Assembly (NCBI GenBank): GCA_003342895.1
Contig: PTFA01000111.1
Span: 2,993,607 to 3,057,606, forward strand
DNA: 64,000 nt
Reading direction: 5' to 3'
Source of the DNA: Casuarius casuarius
Taxonomy: Eukaryota; Chordata; Aves; Casuariiformes; Casuariidae
The position numbers were made by a program, and so were the translations under genes. Positions 11,537 through 23,500 of this stretch are shown here, one piece after another. The notes below the pieces were generated by a model. The model was not told the origin of the DNA and made no database searches. It saw only the letters and a list, made by a program, of their open reading frames with translations. Each line of letters starts with the position of its first letter. Position 1 is the stretch's first letter.

Positions 11537-14500
11537 CTAAAAAGTGAAAAGACCTCAAGATTAGTATACTATGTTAGTATATATTGTAAGAACTCACTCA
11601 ATACAGTATAACTGGACAGCAGACCAGTATTTGAAACTGTGGGATAAATTCAGGTAGGCAGAGGCTTGATTCTGTTTAACAAGTATCTTGCATAATGAGA
11701 GATATTACATCCCAGAATTCTCGCTCAAATAACTGCATCCTGCTAGATCTATCTAGCTATCTACACTTGCAGTTTGTATAACCCAACATGCACTTTCAGA
11801 GATGCCTTTGCAGTTTTGCAAAAGCAAAAATTAAGTGGGGTACAGTCTGCATATCTGATGGAAATAATGTGTTACTGAAAGAATATCCTAGTCTAGGTTA
11901 TCTACACTTTCAGGAAGTCCAAGAAAAGTCTACATAAAATTTTAAAAATAAACACAAACTTGTTCTGCCATGCCATCTGACCAGGGTTAATGCAAGACTG
12001 CTTCAAACAGAAGCTATGTTGCTACATTACTACTACAAAGGTAGAGCTAAGACACCTGACTCCCAGAACTTAGATCAGGAGCAGCACCATGCTGACCATA
12101 GTTTCCACTCAGTTTCTTGGCTCAAAACATGCTCATGTCTGCCTGAAAAATATAGTACAGATATGAAATTTGGGGTCCAACATTTTACATCAATATGTAG
12201 GGAGGAATAATCATTTATGATAACATACCAGGTTTGACTTTATCAGTTAAAATTAAGTCTGCATCACCTGATCGGGAGTTCTGATGAAACTTGCAGCCAA
12301 AAATTTTAGCATACCCTGACTGCAACTCATGTGTTATCTGCCTTTGGTAGAGGTCTTTGAACAATAGTGCTTGTTTCACTATCACATGGCTGAATTGAGG
12401 CTAACATGCCTATCTCCAATCCTGATTTCAATAGCCTGTGACAAGAAAATGGTCTCTCCTTGANAGTTTCATATATTTAAGAGCTTAAAAGAAAAATGTT
12501 TGTAAGAGGATCATGAGCCAGCTGGAAGCCTTTAGTAAAAGAGGAATACCTATAAGAAATAAGGCATACTTTTTTAGTTAAATTATAAAAACAGAACCAG
12601 TTCTGCTAGTTTTAAGTTAAGCCCACAGAAGAAAATATTGCAGATTTATACTGATGTGAGATTTTAAATAGCCAGTATTTCAAAGACAGTCAGAAAACTT
12701 CAGCATGAGGCTGTTTTGCTTCTTCCTTTGTTGATCAGTCACAAGGTCTAAAAAGCAAAGTTTTTACCTATTTTGTTTCAAAAATTCCCCAAACGTATCT
12801 ATGGCTTTCCTGTAGTTCAATCAGCTGTTCCATCAGCTAAGTACCTTAGACAGCCATATCCATTCTAAATTAGGAAGAATGAGGTTGTTAGGTTTTTTGT
12901 TGTTTTAGAACAGCTTCCGTCTTCTGCTGTCAAAATTGTAGAAAGATATTATTTGATGATTCTTTCATAAAAGAATTCTCTGTTCAAAACATAGAACATG
13001 TTAGAAAAACGTGCTAGTAAGTTCAGTCTTCCTTGCCTCCAGTAAGTTTTATCTCCTTCCAAACACTGTTAACCTTTTGTTAATGTGCATTCTTGCAGAG
13101 TTCTATATGGGTTTATGACCAAACAATATCAGATTCCTATCAGACTCAGCATACACTAATAAAACACCTGTCAGCTAATTGCAGTTATGTATTACACTAA
13201 AGGATCAGTCTTGTGTTCTTGTAATTGTCTTTAATAATACTTTTACAAAGAAAAGTCAATTCCTCTTTACTCTAAGTTCCTGTATTTCAGGGACCCCTTA
13301 AGACAATCAACCAATGTGTTCAAAGAAGAAAAATTACAGAAGAACGGACAAATAATCAGAACTGAAATCTTGATTCAGTTCAAAGTTAGTTGTCGTGGTA
13401 GTTACAAGCATTTGATTAACGAAAAGATACAGTGAATTTTCTCCACTAGGTTTAATGTCAATAAAGTGCATTTAGTAGGATCACCACCAAAAAACCTGCT
13501 CTCCCATCTAAATTATTCTCTTACCAGGTGGCTCAGATTGTGCTCCACGATGGCTTTCCATATTCACATTCTCTTGATCTGCTGAGAAACAAACAGACAT
13601 TTAATATTCAGATTCTCTTCACTTCAAAGTTGTTGATTGCCAGAGATAATCTAGTATGAGAGAAGGAACAGAACTGAAACTGGGCTACTGAGAGAAGTTG
13701 AGTTTCCCTTGTATTGCCTACATCATTTTATCGCACATGGTAGACAGCGCTCGATTTCCAGACACCCAGAATTCGCAAATATCAGTGTCTGTCTGGATTG
13801 CTGCTCTTTTCTCTCTCTTCAGCAACCAGTCAGGAGGACTGGAAAAAACATAAACAAAGCTTATGTCTCACCTATCAGCCACAGTACTCCCCAAGTTCTC
13901 TGATCCAAATTACATCTTACTTAGGTGAAAAGAAAGTAGACAGCAAGCAATAGACCACTGCAGAAGAAGAATCATTTGGGGATGAACATCTGGGTAGTTG
14001 TCATAAGCCGATATGCAGGCAAGCATTTTTAGAAGACACAAAGGCAAGATTTAAAAAATAGAAATGATACAGTATTTTCCAGGAAGATAGTCTATAAATG
14101 CCAATCTCCACCCAATTTTCAAAAAGAAAAGTTCTCCTGAAGTCTCTCCTGCTCACACTCTAGCAGAAGGTGGTATTATTTTAATGAACACAGAGACCTA
14201 AGTCAGTCTGTTTCTGAAAGTCCAAATTTTGGGCATTCTTCAGTCACCCTTTCTTAGAGGACTAGTAAAAGAGGTTATTCCCTGTGAACACCAATTCACT
14301 AAGCTATTAAAACTACCTGACCTATAAAATCAATTTTTAGGTCTCATATAAAATACNAAAAAAGAGAGAAGAGCTCTATAAAAGGTAGAAAGAAGTAATT
14401 TAGAAATCCTACCGCTTTGTTTGAAACAGAGTTTCTTCTTCTGGTAAGCAACAAAGCTAGATACTGCTCCAATTACAGTAGCAGCGACAGCACTTATAAT

Positions 14501-17500
14501 TCCAGCTATTGCTCCCTGAGAAGCTGAAAAGAAGAGCTTAGTATAAATTTTTTAGAACTGAAAGTGATGTCAGACTTGAATTGTCTCAAAATAAAGCTTC
14601 TGAATACTTCTAAAAAGTAAAAAACATGAAATAACTGTAGTGATCAACTTTTTTCTATCTTTAAGAATAATGAAAAGTAAATCCTCTAATTTTATAATCA
14701 TTCATTTCTTAGCAATGTTTATTGTTAAATAACTTGACAATTTTCTTTTTGGTTTGGTATAAGTTCCACTAATAATTAAGAAAAAGTTGCCGTTTTATAG
14801 CCAAATCTAACTTGCAGCATGCTGCATGCAATCATTGCACCAGCATCTCTGAGATGTTATCATCACCTAACGTTATCAGACGTGAATCATCTGCAACGTA
14901 AAGATCTTAAAGAATTCTGAAAGCAGAGCCTGAAGGCAAGAATTCTAGATTCCATAAAAGTTTAAAAGCTGAAACACACTGCCAGCAATAAGCATCCTAT
15001 TAGAATATTAACAATGCAGATAAGCCATTTCAAATTTTTGTTCAAAAACCACACTTCAGATGTTTTAGTATCTTTAAGACATGTAGACACCATAAATAGA
15101 AATCCATGCATTTACCCTCAGATTCTCCACCATTATTTGGATTTGAGTCCTTTCGTCCTGCAAAACGAACAAACAGTTTAGTTTTTACATTTCCAAAGAA
15201 CAGTGGTTTCACAACTTTTTGTTAATGGATCATGCAAAACAACAAGCCACTTGCTAATGCAAATTTATTAAAAAATTACATAATGGATATAATTATATCC
15301 CTATAATGCTAAGCTCTCTGGCACTCGAATTTTCTCTTTTCAAAGCATTGCTCATACCAATGCCAACTTCAGCCTTTAGTGCTCAGCGCTCCTACAAAAT
15401 GAAGGCAGCACACCTGTGAAACCTGATTTAACCAAGTGGCCCACCACCATAGAAGAATATTCNGTGAAGAGGAACTGCATGAAATTCTGGGGCAGCATTC
15501 GGCTGCCATGGACCAATTCAGGTCTCATGGAACCAAATATCTTTTCCTAAAATCCCAGCCCTATTTACTAACTACCTTTGCAATTCTCCTAGCAAACAAG
15601 ACAAAAGTTCTGTAAATACTAACCTTCATTTGTCACTATGTAATTTGCACTGTTCTGTCTGAATCAGGAACCTGTGCAGATCAAAACACCACACAGGGCT
15701 CAGCAGATGCTACCTACTCCTGCTATTTTTCAAGTTTCTNCTCCAAAAGAACCTGGAAAGGTGAAAGCTTCCCAAAAAATTGGCATCAGTAATTGTTGTC
15801 CAGGACAAGTCCCTCTGAATAAGTCAGTAACTATCAACACAATTCAACACCAGATCAAGACACTTCAAGCTAACTCTGATCCGGAAATAGTAAAACTGCA
15901 GTAACGTACACAGGCCTAACTGAGTAAACCCATACTAATGAGGCTAAATCTGCAGCTTAGTTCCAATGACCACGCCTGTATTGTGCTGCACCGTAATATT
16001 TAGACAGGGCAGCTTATTCAGAATGAGGTTGGTAAGCTCTAACATGGTTTTGTATTTCTTACTGTAGGCATACCCTACATCACTTTAAAGTCTAAGGATT
16101 AGTCCATCCTGTGAGACAGGTGAATTTCTGAGAACATGCTGAGGGCCCATCCTAGGCTCCCTAACCACAAGAACTAACAGAAACAGAGACTACGTTGCAG
16201 AAGGTCTGAAAAGAACATCTGGATGCTTTACAAAGCTGTTTTTATGGTGAATTTTGAAATAAATACCACTTTCATATCTCAATTTTAAAACCCATCTTTC
16301 TTGGCATAGCAGTAAAAATCACTGAAGATTCCAAGATCAGTTTTACTTCTTAGTCATCTGAGTTTTTTTGGCAGAGACAGAAAACACGTTGCTTTTGAAC
16401 TGCAAACTATGTTCTCATGTTTCAGATAGAGAAGTAAAAGTGTTACAAGTTAGACCACGTTAACCAGTTTACAATCAAGCTTTTATTAAAAGGTCAGATA
16501 GCCACGGGATCAATATGAAGCACCACCATTACCATCACTGCCACCACCATCTCGTCCTCTTGGTAAACCACCATTATATAGATCTGAATCATCAATGCCA
16601 CCTANAGAAATAAAAATAATATTGCTTTATGTGTTCTAATTTCAGTGAAAAGACATCTCAGGACATGTAATGACATGGAACTTTTCTCTAAATCACTCAG
16701 CTGAATCTGTGAGTGTCTTAGGCTCAGTGTCATTGTCAGGGCACATTCAACTTTCAAAGTCTCCCCAGTCTCCAAAGCTCTTCAGCTCAGCACTATAATA
16801 CTTCAGTTTTAACAGCATTGCTGACTTTGGGCTTCCTGAACAACTGAGAGAGACCAGCATCCAAGAGCAGGCTTTATTGCACTAGCCATGGGCTTAACAA
16901 GCATGAACCTTTGTAGGCTGCCTTACTGGAACAGGGCAAGTCTCACTCTCCTGTTAAAGCAGAGAAAGGACATGGGCAGGAAAAGACCATTTCTGTTCAA
17001 GACTACAGCTGTGAATGTTTTTCCAGAGTTGGGTTTCTGAGTCACAACTCAGAACATGTACAACACAACTTTGAATGTGTACAACATAATAGCTAGAGGN
17101 GGAGAAGTTTAACATGCCACAGTCCAGTGGCTGCAGTATTTGCTTGGGAATGGGAAGACACAGGTTTAATTCTCTCCTCTGATTTACTNCAGGAAATTGA
17201 ACCAGTTCCTCTCCATTTCCACTGGACCTATCTCACGGGGCCTGGAGTTCTCCTCCTTCCCTCCATTGCCAAATGAATCTTCAGTTCAAGCAAAGCAATA
17301 CTGTTTCAAACAGCAAAGCTAAAAGCATCACATTAGAGGATGTTTTAGCTGGGCAGCATAAGCACTGTACTGAGGCATGCAAGACCTGAATTCAAGTATC
17401 TGTTGCAAATCAAGCAGGAGAAGGAACAAGAAAACAAGACTCGCATTCCAGGAAAGGACTCTAACCACCACATTCCTGGGTAATAGCATCATCAGAACTA

Positions 17501-20500
17501 CAGCCATCTGAATTTGTTTTGTTAGGAGTTAGGCAAAGACAGAGAAGATGTTTAAAGCACAACAGGCAGGGAAAGACATGTATCTTAAGCCTACTTTTCA
17601 AACAGGAAAAATTATATTTCTTAAATTGAGGCCTTAAAAAAATCTAAAATAATAATGTTTCAGGTTTAAGCTCTACCTTTTATTTAGATGTTTTAAGAAT
17701 ACAGGTCATGGGTAGTTCTGACTTTAGCAAGACTAGCAGGGATTCAGTTTGTAAGGATGAAAGGAGTCAATCTGATAAACAGGTGTCCTACTATAAATGC
17801 CTAAGAACAACACTGCCCCAAGCACACACGCACTGCCTCATCCTTCCTCCTTCCCCCATCATCTCGCTTTTAAGTGAAAGAAGTGACTCAACAGGTTTGT
17901 TGTGGAATTTCAAGACTGTTGCAGAGCTTATTTACAAGACCTCTTTTTCCTCAATACTCACTGTTTATCCAAACCAACATCTGACACGCAGAGCAGCCAT
18001 TTAAAAAGGAGCTATCATTAAAAGTTTAATTGGGATAATAAAAATATGCCGTCATTCAGGAATTCTAGGAAACTAAAGTCTAGTTTCTAGTAGAAACTAG
18101 AAACCTTACCAGTGTCTCTAGGATGTGCAGGTGGACCTTGCTTGGGGTTATCTACATACAAAGATATTTAGAGGAAAAAAAGAAAGAAAAATATTAAGAG
18201 ACAAAAAGCAAACTATACATTAACTTTGAAATGGATTAGGAAAGCTTAATTGGGCTACTACAAACAAATATTTCTCTAGTGTTCAGAAATTCTTGTTAGG
18301 ACAGTCTTACCAGTGTCTCCAGGATGTGCAGGTGGATCTCGGTTGGGGTCACCTATAAACAAATAGAGTTAGAATAAAGTAATCAAAGTTTCTAGCATTA
18401 AGAGACCAAAAGCAGAGCATATGGTGACCTTGAAAGACTATCTGACCTAAAAAATGGTATCTATCTTTCCCACATGATTTTCCATTCCTTTCACAAGCTA
18501 ATGCTGTATTTGCTAGTTAATTTAGGTTAAACATTGTACTTAAGTTAATGACATTAACAGTGTTTCTGCTATGCCAGCCTGTTATGTCTTGTCATACCTG
18601 AACATATATACCTGAACATATATAGTAGGATTCACTAAGCTTTATGTAGCATTTGTTTTGCAAATCTGATTTCAAACGCTAAACTTTTAAAAATTTTTCT
18701 ACCAGGCACTGATTGCTTGTTTCCTCTTTTAAAACTACTACCACTACTTCACCACCACTTATAAAAAAAAGAAAAAAAAAGACAAGATACACCCTGTAAA
18801 ATTATAAAATATGGTCCCCAAAATGACATTTCATTTAGCTTGCCATAGAATAAGAGTTCTTAATAAGTATCTCTACATTGTTTGGTCACAGTCTTTGTTG
18901 CCCATATTGAATTAATTCAGCAGCACTGGTTTTCTATATCTATATTTTTACCAACAACTAACCAATCTAGTGCCCCACTGCTTCTGTATGCTATTTCTCC
19001 TTGATGTTGCATGGTCATGCCTTCTCCTAGCTCTAGCACAAGTCAGATCAGCTCTCCTCAGGTTCTCTGCCTATTCAAGGTAAAGAGGCAGGCACATCCA
19101 GAGCACAGTTCCAAGACCTAAGTTAGGCTTGTCGTCCCCTAAAGGATCCTCTGTCTTCACTTACCTTAATCATCTGACTCAACTGCTTCTGAACTAGCCA
19201 ATTCTGTTTTCAAGAATTTCAGCATTTGGAAACAGACTGCTTTAAGAGAGACAAAACTTCAAAGGGTTTCTGTAATTTCTGTTGCTGCTTATACTACTAA
19301 GCTGAAGTACATCAGAAAGAGTACCTTTCCTCAAATTATTTGAAACAGATTAAGGTTTCCTCATGCTAGTAAAATTTCTTCCTGGAAAGGCAGCGATTAC
19401 TTCAGATTCAAAAACTGTTTCCNTAAGTAATAGTTAATGGAATTAGTGCCATCTAGTGAAGCTACAGCAACGAAACACTGAAGTTCAGGTAGGACTTGCT
19501 AAGACATATGCAAAACATGCATACTTTTGTGATCCAGACCCTTGAAATAAAGGTAAATAAACATCACTGGAGTGCAATTATTTTTATCTGCTGTTTGCTA
19601 CCTTAATTAACTCAGTGCTCTTATTGCACTTACCTAATACAGGATGGATAGACAGTACACCAAGTACCACAGAACATTACCTAGGAAAGCATACATACCA
19701 GGCTGAAGAGCATCTTCCAAGTTAAAGTCATCTACAAAGAAGAACAGTTTTAAGTGTAATGTGAAAACTGAACTAGTTTTAGACTATTTTTACACAAAAT
19801 GCACCTCACCATGTTTTCACCAAGAATATTATGACATGCTCATTAAACAGTGGCCCATAGAAGAGCATCACAGCGTTGCCAGGGATTATCTGCCAAAGTA
19901 CCTGCTGCTTTTGCTGATCATGGAACATCCTCAGGCCCACCTCAAGGTGAGCGAGCTCAAAACATGCAGATTGAAAGACAACAGAAGGGATTTTCAAAGG
20001 GTCTTTAAGCTTGTGAAATCACGAAGTAACTTTGTGAAAGCACTATCAGAAGACNCCAAAAAGCAGAAATCCTTTTGTCATTAGAGAATTACTTTCTTCT
20101 ATAAAAATATCACAATTTAATGTGCCACTAAATTGAAAAATCCAGGCTCTCAAATCCATGTGTACAATTACACTTGACTTTACAGTAAGAGGCATTACAG
20201 GCAACTAGAACTCACCGTCATGAGGTCGTGGCTTATGAGATGCAGGAGGTTTCACTGTAGGTCCTGTCAGTTAGGGAAATAAAAGTACAAATACACTGTA
20301 AGAAGATACCTGGCGGACAAATTTAACACCAAGAGGTTTTTCCCTTAAGAGCAATTTCTGAGTGTTCCCCAAGNCAAATTTCAGTTCTGTGTGGTCAACA
20401 TTTTGACATACCAATAGTTGAATTGTTCCGCTGAGGTTTAAACAAACCATATGTGGGGAAGGTGTCATGCTAGGTCATGCAATATTCAGAAACAAATAGT

Positions 20501-23500
20501 CAAACAAGGCAAAAGGGTAGCCACTACTTCTCCCCCACACTCCCCAAAATTTGCAAGAGCGTAATACTTGCCGAGTGCATCTTCTAAGTTGAAGTCCTCC
20601 ACGTTGCCTATCAAAAATGAAAACAAAAGCACAGTAAGAATGCTCTTTTTTCCTATTTCGAATCAACACTCATTAGGGTCATAAACACATCTTTGATCTA
20701 CCTAGAGGAATGTTTTCTGCTTTGTATGTAGGACTAGAATGATATTTTCAGTCAGGGCTGAAGACAGATATCCTCTACATCTCCAGGCCAACTCCCTCAC
20801 ACCTCTTTAGGAAAAAAAGGAATAGTGATAAAAACTGTCTCTACAGAAAGCATCCACAGGGCCAGAACATATATTCATATTGTCAGTAAAACACATTCTT
20901 TCTTTATTCTTTCCCCTGCTAGCATATGCTTTTTAAGTGCCTTTCACTGCATAATCTTTCCCAGTCTTCTTTCCACTCAACTACAAATGAGCAGGAGCAC
21001 AGCTCCAGTTCACAAGAACTCACAAAATCCAACTGTAAGGAAAAGCCTCAGGGCACAAAAGCTAATATGAAAGCTTTATCATCACATAATGTATATAATA
21101 TATTGGCATTAAAAATAAATTTTCATGGTTTTATAAGACTTATCCTTTCCCCTCACAAAGTTAATCAATGGTTAAGTTATTAGCATAGGTAATCTTGAGC
21201 AGGCTCTTCAGCTTCCTAAAAGACACGTAAATGCAGCTATCACCACTATGGGTTCTCCACTCCAGGCAGATTAAGTTTCCTTTTCAGCTCTTGGAAAAAT
21301 AACATTTTCCCTTACTATCTTAGGTCAACTGGTAGAGCTACCACTACTTACCCAAGCCAATTGCAACACAGTGACTCAATATATTCATGATACAAACTGG
21401 TTTCATAGCATGAATATAGTAACAGTACAGTGATCTCAGCAGCAGTGGATTGTAAACTAAATGGACAGCTAAAACACCTGTTTGGGATACTTCTGATAGT
21501 TCATCATTCCTACTTTCACTGAAGCATAGGGGCAAATAAAAAAAAAAAAAAAAAAAGACATGAAAGTTCATACCAACCATTCCGTAAAAAGACATCCAAA
21601 TATACTGCTCCTGACCCAAAGAGACTGCAATAATTTTGAACTTACTGAATATCTAGCCAGCCAGAGCAAAATTTAATTCTAGCCACAGCTATCTTTATTC
21701 AGAAGATATACATACAAAGCCCTGATGTGTCTGGCTTTTCCTCTAAGAAGGCAGCTACAGAAGTAGAATCAAAACTGACTACTGCGAAGTCTGAAGAAGG
21801 AAACAGAAATGAAACAAAACAAAACAAAAAAAACACAAGCAGAGTATTCCTGCCACATACATGATAGGCCAAGTCATGACAAGGACAAGTCACGAGTCTA
21901 GTACTAGGGATGAGGGATGCTCATATACATGGATGACAAAATGTTTCATCTCAGCCGAGGTCAAAACTGAAATCTCTTTTCCTTCTCAATTGCACTTCAA
22001 ATGCTCTTTTATTTTTCCAGAGAAGAAATGAGACTAAGATGCTTTTTTTTTTTTTTTAAATATGGAAGTAAGAAATGACAAGTGGAGTAAAATATTCTTC
22101 AAAGAAACCTTGCAGTTTTCTGAAATATCTTTCAAATTAGTCTTCAGTCTGAAACCTGAAAGCCTAAGCATGGATTCCCATGCTGCAACATTTGAATCGA
22201 CCACTATTTGGCTCACTGCCAAGTGATGAGGTATCACGGCCCAGGCAGTGACTTGCTTCCCATGAAGGCATGGGAACAGGCAGCAGCAATCATTGGTTTA
22301 TCATGCTGCATGAGCAGAGGGAGTTCAGGTCATTGGTTAAAGATCTTGGGTAGATATCAAGAAGTCATTTTTATGGGTTTTCTTCACTCTAGATAGAGAC
22401 CATGAGCTCTTTTAGATGCTTAACTCATGAAGACTTGTTTCACAGAATGCAAAATATTTGCAAGTCATTCAACTGAAACCTACATTGTCTTGCAATAGCA
22501 TCTCAAAAACCTCAGTAAAAAGGGCAGTTCCTAGATCCACATCTCAGTTACCTCTGTTAAAGCTGTCTTCATTTAGGCTACACCAAGAAATTTCCACATT
22601 AACAGGTAAAAAAGGTATTTATACAAGTATTTATACAGTTAAGTATTAAACAAGTATTTATACAGTTGTTCCGCAGATCGGAATTCTGTTTTTTTTTCTT
22701 TCCTCAAGTACATATATCTTTCTGGCAACACTGCTCTCAGGAGGAATGCCTAAGGCAGGATCTGCTCAGATATCAGCTAGTCTAAGGCCTACAGAAGAAC
22801 TTGTTGAAGAAGCATGCTTCTGAAAACACACTACCAGAGTAGCAACCAGAGGACAGACCACTGCCATCTGTTAACGCCATCTGTTAACACCATCTGTAGT
22901 AAGGTTAAAGATACATCACCAGATCAATGAACTGGCAGGCACGCCTCAAGAGAAATATTCCTTTCTAGAAGGAAGGGAAGAGGGAAGAAACAAGCATACA
23001 CATTCAATATTATGCTTTGCTGCAGTGTAAGTTTTACTTGGAGCAGAAAAGAGGCTATTGCAAGAATGTCCCATTGCCACCATGAAACATAGTTTGAGAA
23101 TCCCAGGTGGTTTCAACTGCAATAATTTCTCTCAAGAGGAAGAAAGCACTATAAAAGAGTGAACATTCATGACACTATTATTCTAAGGGATTGTTTTTGC
23201 ATGCAATCTTCATGCAGAAATAATCTAGGAAGACACTGCTGACTGCTGATTTCACAAAAAACCTGCTTTGAGAAAGCAATGCTACTTAATGAAGAAAAAT
23301 TCATCCTATATTATCTGGAATTATTCAACATTCTGCAAACACAATTCTATATTCTATGCAACCAATAAGATGTGAAGCTTTTCAAAAACATAGTTTTATC
23401 TCAGAAATGGGAGCAGTAATCTTGAAAATCTAACCTATGAAACTCATTACAATAACCCGTATTCTGGAGCACTTGCAAATTTGCCTCCCAGTACAGACTG

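Larger units (their letters stand above)
18110..18450 (-). repeat. Tandem duplication of a CD99 exon plus flanking intron (~200-bp unit)
   Basis: Exons 5 and 6 start 201 bp apart and match at 36/42. Homology continues into the intron upstream of each exon in transcript order: 18397-18420 and 18193-18216 both read attaagagac then aaaagca, 204 bp apart. The duplication therefore included intron sequence and happened at genomic level. Confidence 0.85.

Noticed and set aside
14814..14827. 14-bp palindrome tgcagcatgctgca in CD99 intron 8
   Set aside because: Short, isolated and expected at some frequency by chance; no second copy or context.
19634..19680. Exon-like minus-strand segment with acceptor ttcctag and perfect donor gtaagt
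   Set aside because: It is 47 nt, so not frame-preserving, runs into a TAG in the CD99 frame, and its acceptor lies only 18 bp past the exon 4 donor, too short for an intron. Likely a cryptic donor only.
19761..20084. 107-codon open frame on the plus strand inside CD99 intron 3
   Set aside because: No domain I recognise, no splice or promoter context, antisense to a confident gene; length is within chance for AT-rich intron sequence.
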